From Episyrphus balteatus (lineage: Eukaryota; Arthropoda; Insecta; Diptera; Syrphidae), in the NCBI RefSeq assembly GCF_945859705.1, contig NC_079135.1, forward strand, positions 126,970,551 to 127,034,550: 64,000 bases of DNA, read 5' to 3'. The notes below the pieces were generated by a model, which had not been told where the DNA came from, did not search any database, and worked only from the letters and a program-made list of their open reading frames with translations. Made by a program: the position numbers and the translations under genes. Within the stretch, counting starts at the first letter, position 1. Every line of letters begins with the position of its first letter. Positions 47,404 through 57,464 of this stretch are shown piece after piece.

Positions 47404-47461
47404 AATTTTGCTTCTATAAAGCCTTTCAGAAGTAATAAAAGAACTTTATAGAAGCAAAATT
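47404..47461. repeat. Perfect 18-bp stem-loop
   Basis: AATTTTGCTTCTATAAAG (47404-47421) is the exact inverse of CTTTATAGAAGCAAAATT (47444-47461), with a 22-base loop between. The size is similar to a short microRNA-type hairpin, but an inverted repeat of a mobile element is equally possible. Confidence 0.6.
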
Positions 47462-48389
47462 GCTTAAAGGGTTATCTGTGTTTTTAATAGTGTTGAAAAC
47501 ATTTCTTCTCTAAAATTTGTCATTTTTCGAATTTAAACATTTCTTTTTAGTTCCCTAGTTCATTTTTAATTCATAAGATTTCTTGTAAATGCGACATGTC
47601 TTACAAAATTTCCTTCTATCCCGAAGCTTGTTCTAACGTAAAAACATTCTTTCTAATCATTTTTGCTTCCCAAACCGGAAAGTCATTAAAGAAAAACTTC
47701 TTTGACCCTTTAATCCAGGCCATTGATGGGCCTCTTTAAAAAGTTAACTTTCATAAAATTTAATGACATCATCATTAACCCATCACGTATCTACCTATAT
47801 CCCTACATCTGACAGCCCTAAGTAGCCAAACACAATTAAAACTTAAAGCATCCAATGATCCGAGCTGTCATCTCCAACTCGGTCATCATCATCATCATCA
47901 TTTTCTCTCTCGCTCTTATCGGTATAAGTTCTGTATAGCAGAGTGCAGTCCAGCACACAAACCACTTTAAAAGTTGATCAACTTTGCAACGATTACACAG
48001 TTGTTGCACACACAGTTCAATGAAAGTTTCAAGTCTCGATATTATGATGATGCTCGTCGCTCTTCATCCCTCTCGAAGAAAATCCTATTATCATTCTCCG
48101 CAGGCTCCCATCACCTAAAGTTACACATAAATATAAATCGATTCCCATCTAGAGTTAGAGAAGTATATACCACACCCAAGGATATAGTCATAGTTAACCC
48201 AACAGGAGGTATAATATGCGAATGCCTCATTTGCCATGGAGATGTTGACCACAAACACTGACCCGGTTTCGCTTCAACACCGCAAAAGACTTATCTTCGT
48301 CACACGAGATGACCACACAAACCGCAAAGTTACGCATTCAAATGCGATTTTCAAGTCCACATTATTCACATCCCTGTTTCATTTTCATA
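47462..48389. other. No gene established
   Basis: A 95-codon frame (47974-48261) follows an ATC run (about 47884-47900) in a region of more balanced composition. It resembles no family I know, and I leave it unassigned. Confidence 0.35.
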
Positions 48390-50430
48390 CACTCAAAAAA
48401 TTTTCCTGGTAGGCAAAATCTGGTAGAAAATACCAGGCAAAAAACTGGTACAATAGTCCAGATTTCGTGGTAAATAGCTCCAGATTTCCTGGTAAAAATC
48501 AAAAAACCAGAAATCTGGTAGAATCTACCAAGAACCAGGAGAAATTTTTTTTAACCAGATTTCCTGGTAGAAAAAAACCAGGAAAAAACATGGTAAAATA
48601 CTCCAGATTTCGTGGTAAATAACTCCAGATTTCCTGGTAAAATGAAATCTGGTTTTATTTACCAGAAATCTGGTTTCCTGGTACCTTTTTTGACAGATAA
48701 TTTCCTGGTAAATGCTACCAGCGTCCTGGTAGAATGTATTTTTTTTCCTGGTAAACTGAAGATTATCTGGAATCTGGTAAATAGAACCAGGAAACTTATT
48801 TTCTGGTATATTTTTTCCCGGTAGATAAAACCAGTCTTCTGGTACATATTACCAGAAATACTGGGAGATCAAAAATTATCTTTTTTCTGGTAAATAAAAC
48901 CAGGATTTTTTTTTTCTGGTCTATTTTTTTCCTGGTAGATAAAACCAGTCTTCTGGAACATATTACCAGAAATACTGGGAGATCAAAAATTATCTTTTTT
49001 CTGGTAAATAAAACCAGGATTTTTTTTTCTGGTCTATTTTTTTCCTGGTAGATAAAACCAGTCTTCTGGAACATATTACCAGAAATACTGGGAGATCAAA
49101 AATTATCTTTTTTCTGGTAAATAAAACCAGGAAATTTTTTTTTCTGGTATATTTTTTCCTGATATATAAAACCAGACTTCTGGAACATATTACCAGAAAC
49201 ACTGGGAGATCAAAAATTATTTTTTTTCTGGTAAATAAAACCAAGAATTTTTTTTTTTTTGTATATTTTTGCCTGGTAGATAAAACCAGTCTTCTGGAAC
49301 ATATTATCAGAAACACTGGGGGATCAAAAATTATCTTTTTTCTGGTAAATAAAACCAGGAATTTTTTTGTCTGGCATATTTTTTCCTGGTAGATAAAACC
49401 AGTCTTCTGGTACTTAGTAGCAGAAATTCTGGGAGTAAAAAAAATTATTTTTTTCTGGTAAATAAAACCAGGAATTTTTTTGTCTGGTATATTTTTTCCT
49501 GGTAGATAAAACCAGTCTTCTGGTACTTAGTACCAGAAATTCTGGGAGTAAAAAAAATTATTTTTTTCTGGTAAATAAAACCAGGAATTTTTTTGTCTGG
49601 TATATTTTTTCCTGGTAGATAAAACCAGTCTTCTGGTACTTAGTAGCAGAAATTCTGGGAGTAAAAAAATTATTATTTTCTGGTAAATAAAACCAGGAAT
49701 TTTTTTGTCTGGTATATTTTTTCCTGGTAGATAAAACCAGTCTTCTGGTACTTAGTACCAGAAATTCTGGGAGTAAAAAAATTATTTTTTTCTGGTAAAT
49801 AAAACCAGGAATTTTTTTGTCTGGTATATTTTTTCCTGGTAGATAAAACCAGTCTTCTGGTACTTAGTACCAGAAATTCTGGGAGTAAAAAAATTATTTT
49901 TTTCTGGTAAATAAAACCAGGAATTTTTTTGTCTGGTATATTTTTTCCTGGTAGATAAAACCAGTCTTCTGGTACTTAGTACCAGAAATTCTGAGAGTAA
50001 AAAAATAATTATTTTTTGGTAAATAAAACCAGGAATTTTATGGGCTAGTATATATTTTGCTCTTAGATAAAATCCAGACTTCTGAAACATTTCACGAGCA
50101 AATTTTAGTAAAGAAAAAAAAATATGCCTGGTACACCTATCAAGCCCTTCCTGTCAAATTATCGTAAACTACATGGCGCTTCCGATAATTTCGTTTTTGA
50201 GAAAAATCCTTATTTTTTTTTCATTATTTCATGAGGCGCTAACCATATGAAATTGGCGGGAAGAGCTTAATATTCTACCAGAATTCAGCTACATTTTGGG
50301 TACAAAAAATTTCCCGGTGTATTCTACCAGAATTCTGGTACATTTTTACCAGGAAAAAAAACCTGGTATATTCTGGTATATAGTACCAGAAAATCTGGTA
50401 CATAGTTCCATACGCAAGTTTATCTGCTTA
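48390..50430. repeat. CTGGTA/TACCAG hairpin satellite, 112-114 bp period
   Basis: The core (about 48770-50095) holds about 12 copies of a 112-114 bp unit, marked by GGTAGATAAAACCAGTCTTC at 48820, 48934, 49047, 49275, 49388, 49501, 49614, 49726, 49838 and 49950. A diverged copy lies at 49161 and a decayed one near 50064. Each unit has several CTGGTA...ACCAG pairs that can form small hairpins. Copies in the right half (49388-49990) are more alike than those in the left half. The flanks (48390-48770 and 50270-50400) have the same hexamers without a clear period. Minus-strand open frames of 92-108 codons are by-products of the repeat. Confidence 0.9.
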
Positions 50431-50539
50431 CTAATAGAAAAAAAAATTATTTTACCCGCCAAAACTATTAAGAGTCAACACCATCTTAATATTATGATTA
50501 AGAAATCAAATTTTACGAATTCCTGAGGCGCAGCATAAT

Positions 50540-51290
50540 AAATAAATAATACAGTCATCGTACATAAAGAGATTGATAGACACAAACAAAAAAACACCTT
50601 TCGTTTGTTTGTTGGTAGTATTCATCATTCCCGCCGTAAATAGGTACCTACAACAAAATATCCATCCAATAACGGCACATGCATATGCATGTCTATACAT
50701 GCACGAGTAATGAAATTGTGGATCCAGAGATGTTGAATGTGCTCTATGCAAGCACGAGTAATGAAATTGTTGAAACAGAGATGTAAAATGTAACATTTTT
50801 ATTGGTAGTTTTTTTTCAGGTTTTATAAAATAAATGAAAAAGTTTGCTTATTCATCTCCAAAGGTAATTATTTCTGTATAGCTTAAGGTATTTCATTGCT
50901 AAATTTGTTTGCCACACAAATTTCGTTGATATTATGCGAGTTACTATTTTTCTTTGTGTTTTTATTTATCAATGAAACCCTTACAAAATTCAGATATATA
51001 AAAAAAAGGCAAATCTTGTTTTGGTTTTTTTTTTTCGATTTTGTTTTTTTTTTCGAATAGTCTAAGTTGATCGAATTTCCAACTCGAATTAACCATGCAA
51101 ACTTTCATGAAAACTGCATATTTTTGTATGAAAACGAAAACTAATTAGGTGTCATTCAAATCATTGCAAAAAAGCGTTTTTAAATTTAACTTTCTTGCAT
51201 AAAACACAAAAACAGATATTTTGACTAACATTACATGATTATCATTACATGATAAGGCCCAAATATTATAATAAGCAAAAGCCTCATCAA
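50540..51290. repeat. Diverged duplication D, copy 1
   Basis: This segment is collinear with 52755-53600. Shared blocks are GTAGTATTCATCATTCCCGCC, ATATCCATCCAATAACGG, TTTCATTGCTAAATTTGTTT and AAAAAGCGTTTTTAAATTTA. Within copy 1 a ~55-bp unit with GCACGAGTAATGAAATTGTK is tandemly doubled (50700-50800). No coding sequence is seen. Confidence 0.7.
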
Positions 51291-51330
51291 AAAAACCTCA
51301 AATTGTTCAGACAACCTGAAACGAAAAACG

Positions 51331-51945
51331 TTTTTGAGGCTATCTCAAAAATCTGACTCGATGGGCTCAAATGAACTTCGGATTCAGTTTCAGCGAACCG
51401 GAAAATATATATTTAATACTATCACACCCCTAGATCAAAAAATTTTTTGTCAAAATGACATTTTTTGAGGTTATCTCAAAAACCTGACTCGATGGGTTAA
51501 AATGAACTTCGGATTCAGTTTCAGCGACCCGAAAAACATATATTTTATACTATCACACCCCTAGATCAGAAAATTTTTTGTCACAATGACATTTTTTGAG
51601 GTTATCTCAAAAACCTGACTCGATGGGTTAAAATGAACTTCGGATTCAGTTTTAGCGACCCGAAAAACATATATTTTATACTATCACACCCCTAGATCAG
51701 AAAATTTTTTGTCACAATGACATTTTTTGAGGTTATCTCAAAAACCTGACTCGATGGGTTAAAATGAACTTTGGATTCAGTTTCAGCGACCCGAAAAACA
51801 TATATTTAATACTATCACACCCCTAGATCAAAAATTTTTTTGTCAAAATGACATTTTTTGAGGTTATCTCAAAAACCTGACTCGATGGGTTAAAAGAACT
51901 TCGGATTCAGTTTCAGCGACCGAAAAACTTTTATTAATACTAATA
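51331..51945. repeat. 131-bp tandem repeat, five copies
   Basis: The unit contains GAGGTTATCTCAAAAACC, TGACTCGATGGGTTAAAATG and CTATCACACCCCTAGATCA. The ACTCGATGGG landmark lies at 51356, 51487, 51618, 51749 and 51880, exactly 131 bases apart each time. The middle copies are nearly identical and the first and last are more diverged. It lies between the two copies of duplication D. Confidence 0.9.
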
Positions 51946-52302
51946 TGCCTAGTATATTTGAGCCTTTAAGTAATTTGTTTGTCGGGGTGAAAGAAAAACT
52001 AGTGCATAGAAGGGTTAAAATACAATATTTTAACCATTCTACTCTTTTATGTAAACATAAGTTTTTCAACATTTAACTAAATCATAAATAAATCTATTCC
52101 CAAAATTGCACCTAAAATATTTTTTTAAATGGATCGATAGCTGGTTTTAGAAATCAGTTCCTCAACTAACAACCCTGTTTAAATGCTTTTTTTCTTTTAT
52201 AATACAACGAAAATTTCGCAGACAGTGTACATATTCGCTGAGCATCTTGAAATAAAGAAGTTGATTAGGGTGCGCATTAAAATCGAACTTTCACAAATCG
52301 CT

Positions 52303-52373
52303 GGCTGAGAATTATATAGGGTTGTATGTTTGCAGCAGTTTCTATATAATATACAACCTTATAATTCTCAGCC
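52303..52373. repeat. 71-base stem-loop, candidate hairpin RNA
   Basis: GGCTGAGAATTATATAGGGT and what follows pairs with ATACAACCTTATAATTCTCAGCC. The stem is about 23 bp with a 2-base bulge and a loop of about 23 bases. Size and shape resemble a microRNA precursor. Nothing else supports that, and inverted repeats are frequent in this window. Confidence 0.35.
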
Positions 52374-52754
52374 ATCGAATGTGATGTTTCAATATGGGTA
52401 TTCTCTAATTGATGCAAATGGTCTTGTATCGTTTCAAAAGTATAACATTTTCTTATACAATAAAACAACCAAATAAACAGACTAAAAATTCTTTACACTT
52501 TTGCACTTCTGCTATACCCTAACCCTACTGCAATAGAAAAATACAATGTTGTAAAATTTGTCTGTTGTAGTTGTAATAGAAAAATAAAATTTAGAAATTT
52601 TAATTAATTGTGTTCTTTTAACTTAAAAAAAATGGTAAACTTATAAATACCGTCGCTGTGGCAATTTAAACCTTACGGATCTTCTAAAATGCACATGCGA
52701 TAACTAGATTTTAATTAATTCCAAAGCAAACAATATAGAGATAAGCACACCCTA

Positions 52755-53600
52755 ATGACTACACAAAGTGTCAGTCGTCATCGTAAAAAAAATAAGGAGA
52801 TTCGTAGACACAAACAAAAAACCAGGTCTGGCTGGTTTGCTGGTAGTATTCATCATTCCCGCCATTATACATACTATAAAATATCCATCCAATAACGGAA
52901 CATGAATATGCATGTCTACCTCTGCTTCTACACGAAAACGTAGATGCAAAAGATACACATGAGAACAAATGAGAGAGAAAGATCGATTTCTCCTTTTCTC
53001 TTATCGCGTCTACGTTTTCGTATAGAAGCAGACATAGACATGCATATTCATGTCCCGTTATTGGATGGATATTTTATAACAAGGGTAAAGAAATTGTTGG
53101 TTCAGGGATGTTATATGTAACTTTTTTACTGGTATGTTTTTTAGGTTTTATAAAATTAATAAAAGAGTTGGCTGGACTCGTCTCAAAATGTAATTATTCC
53201 TGTATTGCATAACATATTTCATTGCTAAATTTGTTTGCCGCACAAATTTAGATGATATTATGTGAGTTACCTACTATTTTTCTTCATATTTTTATTTATC
53301 AAGGACACTCATACAAAATTGACAAAATTATTTGCCATATAAGCATAAGTAAAATTGACTTCACATTACGATGTATTAAAAGTCAAACCTTTAACGCACT
53401 AATTGATAGTTGATCGCTTTTCCAACCCGAAGTAATAAAAAAATGACAACTAATTGGGTGTCACTTTAAATTTCGAAAAAAAGCGTTTTTAAATTTAACT
53501 ATGAAAACAAATGAAGGTTTTTTAACTATTAAATTATATGATTCCACCCCAGTTTTCATTGATGTTAAGGCCAAAATATAATAAGCATAAGCAAACATAA
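52755..53600. repeat. Diverged duplication D, copy 2
   Basis: This segment is collinear with 50540-51290. It differs by holding a 70-bp-arm hairpin (52875-53078), of which copy 1 has only part of the left arm. Past the hairpin the homology resumes (GAAATTGTTG, TTTCATTGCTAAATTTGTTT, AAATTTAGATGATATTATGT) and continues to about 53590. Confidence 0.7.
52875..53078. repeat. Hairpin with 70-base arms
   Basis: Bases 52875-52944 and 53009-53078 are inverted copies around a 64-base loop. Shared blocks are ATATCCATCCAATAACGG, ATGAATATGCATGTCTA and CGAAAACGTAGA in the left arm, with their inverses in the right. Confidence 0.8.
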
Positions 53601-54366
53601 GCTAATTTCAAGCACATCACAAATTTTCACTTATATTTGCAAAAATAAGGCGCATATCCATAACCTGATTCGTGGATATTTGAGCAAACCTGTCAGATAT
53701 TGATTAAACTTATCGGAGCTTTGAATTTTATTTTTGGGTACCGTTTACTATCAATTTTTTTTACCATCAAAAACGAAATTTATTAAATTTTCTAATTTTC
53801 AGTTAAAACATACTCGGTAAGTTGTATTACTTTCTCAATTTTCTTTTTTTATTTTTCGTTCTGTCAAATATTTATTCTCTGAACATAAAAATTTAACCGG
53901 CTCCCAAAGCAGAGTAAATTTTTGATAACTGAAAATGTATCTTTTTATTTTAACAGTGTCGTAAAAGCATTCTAAGCTAAATAAATTAACCCAATTCTCA
54001 CAAGCCTAAATATCAAATACATATTTCAATATTTTTTATAAATTTTGTTTGTGAAAAGTCCATAAAAATATTCCAATAAAAAAAAAACAAACAAAAATCT
54101 TCATAATATTATGTACCTACTAAATCTTTTACGCATCTCTGTTTTCTGTCCAATGTGCAGAGAGCTTTTACAATATAACAACCCTGCCCTGCCCATTGAA
54201 CAATGTGCTTGGTATTGGAAGAAAGAAAATTGAAACTCGTGTGTTAGTTCTGTGCAAACATCGAGGAAAGCAACACGCGTTTTTTATTTGCGGTAATGTA
54301 TTCGTGGTTTTCCAATAAATTTGTTGGGAAAAATTTATTTAATTATTTAGCGTAAGTAAAATTAAT
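53601..54366. other. No gene seen
   Basis: AT-rich DNA. A short GC-richer patch at 54170-54290 (CCCTGCCCTGCCCATTG) marks the change into the repeat field that precedes the transposase-like gene. Confidence 0.4.
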
Positions 54367-54422
54367 GAAAATATTACAATATAAGGTACTTTATAAAAAC
54401 AAAGTAATATTGTAATATTTTC
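54367..54422. repeat. Perfect 16-bp inverted repeat
   Basis: GAAAATATTACAATAT (54367-54382) is the exact inverse of ATATTGTAATATTTTC (54407-54422), with a 24-base spacer. Confidence 0.6.
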
Positions 54423-54439
54423 TTCGTGTAGAATTGTTT

Positions 54440-55455
54440 TTTTTTATCAACCCCCATTTTGAAACTCACAAGAAGGCACGCGCTTTTCATTTCATCTTCT
54501 TCGTTTGGCGTCTGCATTCACCAGGTTAGTACATATCTACAGAATATTTTTTTTTTCAATACCCATTTTAAAACATTTATAACTATTTTCATATTTTAAT
54601 TATCTTCAACAATGAACAAGCTACAAATCTAATTGTGTGAAAACCAAGATAATATTCTACTTTGTCGGGCGTTTACCAGCAATAACTGCTACATATACAT
54701 AAATTTACATCAGCAAGACCAGGCATAATTAAAAGTAAGTAATACACTTTTATTAGATTTTTTTTCTTATATCGTTTTAAATTAAATCAATCTGACTTCG
54801 TGTAGATTTTAATTTTCGTTCAGTTTGAAATATATGTATGCATAATCAAACTAATATTAATTCACGTTCGCAATATTCATCTAAATATAAAAAAAAAACT
54901 CAAATAATATCTGTTGGCAACATAAAAAAAAAGAGCGCGTTTTTTTTTTGCAAAGCCTAACGTAATTTTGCATTAAACTTGTTGGTAATATGTATGTATC
55001 TACAAATTGTTTATTTCCATCCGCATTTTTAATTCTAAAGTAATATTTTCCAATTGCAAACATTGCACGCGTTTTATTATGTAGATCATGTTGGTACATA
55101 CATGCCTACGGAATTGTTTTTTTTTTTCAACCCCCATTTTGAAACTTACATTTTTTATTTTGCCCAACTCCAAAGAGGCACATGATTTTCGTCTACTTCA
55201 TCAGGCGTCTGGATTAACCAGGTTGGTACACATCTACAGAATATTTTTTTCAATTCCCATTTTGAAACATATTTGTTTAATTATCTACAACAGTGGCGAG
55301 CACGCTCCAATTGCAAATAAAAAAAGACGCGGGCATTTGCATTAACCACGTTGGTACATATGTGTGTACATCATTGAATTTTATCTCCAATCCCAATTTT
55401 AAATTAACATTTTCATATTACCTACCTAATTGCAAAAAAAAGATGCGCTTTTCTT
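54440..55455. repeat. Degenerate repeat R1 (GCACGCG..CCAGGTTGGTACATA..CCCATTTTGAAAC)
   Basis: A unit of roughly 130-200 bp recurs. CCAGGTTRGTACA-A or a variant lies at about 54520, 55088, 55218 and 55348, followed 35-50 bases later by a T run and CAAYCCCCATTTTGAAAC. GCACGCGTTTT-like segments precede several copies. Two copies have GGCGTCTG upstream of the CCAGGTT motif, which resembles a splice donor. No coding sequence is recognised, although short frames occur (55088-55345, 55293-55496). Confidence 0.55.
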
Positions 55456-55569
55456 ATGGAGCGTGCTTGTCAACAAAATGTCACTGTTTTAGATGATTAA
55501 ATATTAGTTTTATTTCTCCACCCCAAGTCATTCCAAGATAATTAAATCATCTTAAAACAAAAACCTGCT

Positions 55570-57464
55570 GGTGATTTAGACCAGACACGTTCAACAGGGA
55601 GCTACATCCATTTTGTTAGAATTTCGTTGTTGTATCGTTTAACAGCAAAATTCTAAACGTAATATTTCATTTGTATAGCTTATTTTATTTTCATTAATCT
55701 TGAGATGAGCAATCAAATTTACTTTCATCTCTCATTTGTAAAGCTTATTTTATATTAATTAAGTTTGAGATGGAAAACAAAACTAATATAAATTCTCCCA
55801 CCCAACAGATTCCAAGAAAATTACAAAAATCGGCTTAACATTTGGAAAACTACAAATTTAAACAATCATCGGCTAGACATCTGAAAACCAGCTTCTACAA
55901 TCATCAGCCAAACCAAACTAATTTATATTTTAAGCAGATAAAAACTGTAAGTAACACCTTTTTGATAGATACGAAAATAAACTTTATATTACTAGATCTA
56001 GCCAAAATTTAATTTTATGAAAATAATCCTTTTATTCGAAATTCTTTCTGGTATCGTTTTAAAGTAATATTTAAAGTGATAGATCTGTATAGCTTATTTT
56101 AATTTTAAAAGATACAGGTAATCAAACTAACATTAATTCTTCTACCTAAAAGATTCCAAAATATTTAAATCATTTGAAAAAAAACACCAACTACAACAAT
56201 CATTAGCCACATCAGGCTTAATAATTTCCAGCAGATGAAGGCACGAAGAAACATCCGTTTGTTAGAATTTTGTTTTTGTATCGTTTAAAAGCAAAATTCT
56301 AAACATTAACTTTGACTTTGAATAAGTAACTTTTCATTTTGGTAATGAAACTGATTGCTACTTGAGCAAAACTTGTTGCACATAACACATTCTTGTCGAT
56401 TTAACCTTAATTAATTAAAAAAAAATTATTTAAAAGCATAAAGTTGAGCTTAACTTCTTGTTGAATTCGGTCTTGATTAATTTAAAATTCATTTTGCTAA
56501 AGTAGCTTTCTTTTTTCGATTTTGTACATTTTAAATACTTAAAATTCAAAGTGATAGATCTGTCTTTGTATAGCTTTTTTGATTTTCATTAATTTTGAGA
56601 TGGAAAATCAAACTTAAATTAAATCTCCTACCCAGCAGAAAATTACAAAAATTTAACAATCATCGGTTAGACATCTGAAAAACTACCAGCTACTACAATC
56701 ATCAGCCAGAAAAACAAATTATTTTTAAAACAGATAAAAATAGTAAGTAACACCCTTCTAAAAGATACGAAAATAAACTTCGTACTACTCGAACTAGCCA
56801 AAACTGATTTAATAAAAAGAAGTAGCATCCGCTTGTTAGAATTTTGTTTTTAAAGCAAAATTCTAAACATTAACTTTGACTTAAAATAGTTAACTTTTTA
56901 TTTTGATAATGAAACTGATTGCTACTTGAGCAAAACTTGTAACACATAACACATTAATCTTAATTTTAATAAAAAATAATCATTTAAAAGCATATAGTTG
57001 AGCCTAACTTTTAACATTCCTTTTGGATTCGCTCTTAATTAATAAAAAAATCTTTTCTATTATCTAAAGTTTTGCTAAAGTATCGTTTAACATCAAAATT
57101 CTACAGTAAGATCTAATATGTATAGCATTTTTTAATTTTCATTAATTTTGAGCTAAAAAATTAAGCTAACATTTATTCCCCTAATCAACAGGTTCCAAGA
57201 AATAATAAAATTTTGACAATCATCGGCTACATCTGAAAACCTACCAGCTAATACAATCATCAGCCAGACCAAACTTTATTATATTTTAAACAGATAAAAA
57301 TAGTGAGTAACACCTTTTTAAAACATATACTAAAATAAACTATATATTACAAGAACTAGCCAAAACTTAAATTTATAAAAAAGAGTAACATCCGTTTGTT
57401 AGAATTTCGTTTTTGTATCGTTTAAAAACAAAATTCTAAACATTAACTTTGACTAAGAATAAGT
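55570..57464. repeat. Older repeat R2 with hairpin motif and exon-like cassettes
   Basis: Two components alternate. One is TTAGAATTTTG, then TTTTTGTATCGTTTAAA-GC, then AAAATTCTAA (about 55615, 56258, 56835, 57398), whose ends pair as an 11-bp stem. The other is a block with AATCATCGGCTA-ACATCTGAAAA, ACAATCATCAGCCAGACCAAA and AACAGATAAAAATAG, then GTAAGTAACACC or GTGAGTAACACC. The second type is bounded by CAACAG or CAGCAG on the left and a consensus donor on the right, at 55809-55946, 56639-56742 and 57192-57302. Copies are clearly diverged. Confidence 0.65.

Noticed and set aside
47974..48261. 95-codon frame after a trinucleotide run
   Set aside because: Unrecognised product and no independent evidence. 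GTATAAG at about 47923 lies upstream, but the initiator match is poor.
48796..50090. Minus-strand frames of 92-108 codons with repeated FTRKK-like peptide
   Set aside because: They are translations of the 112-114 bp hairpin satellite and shift frame between units.
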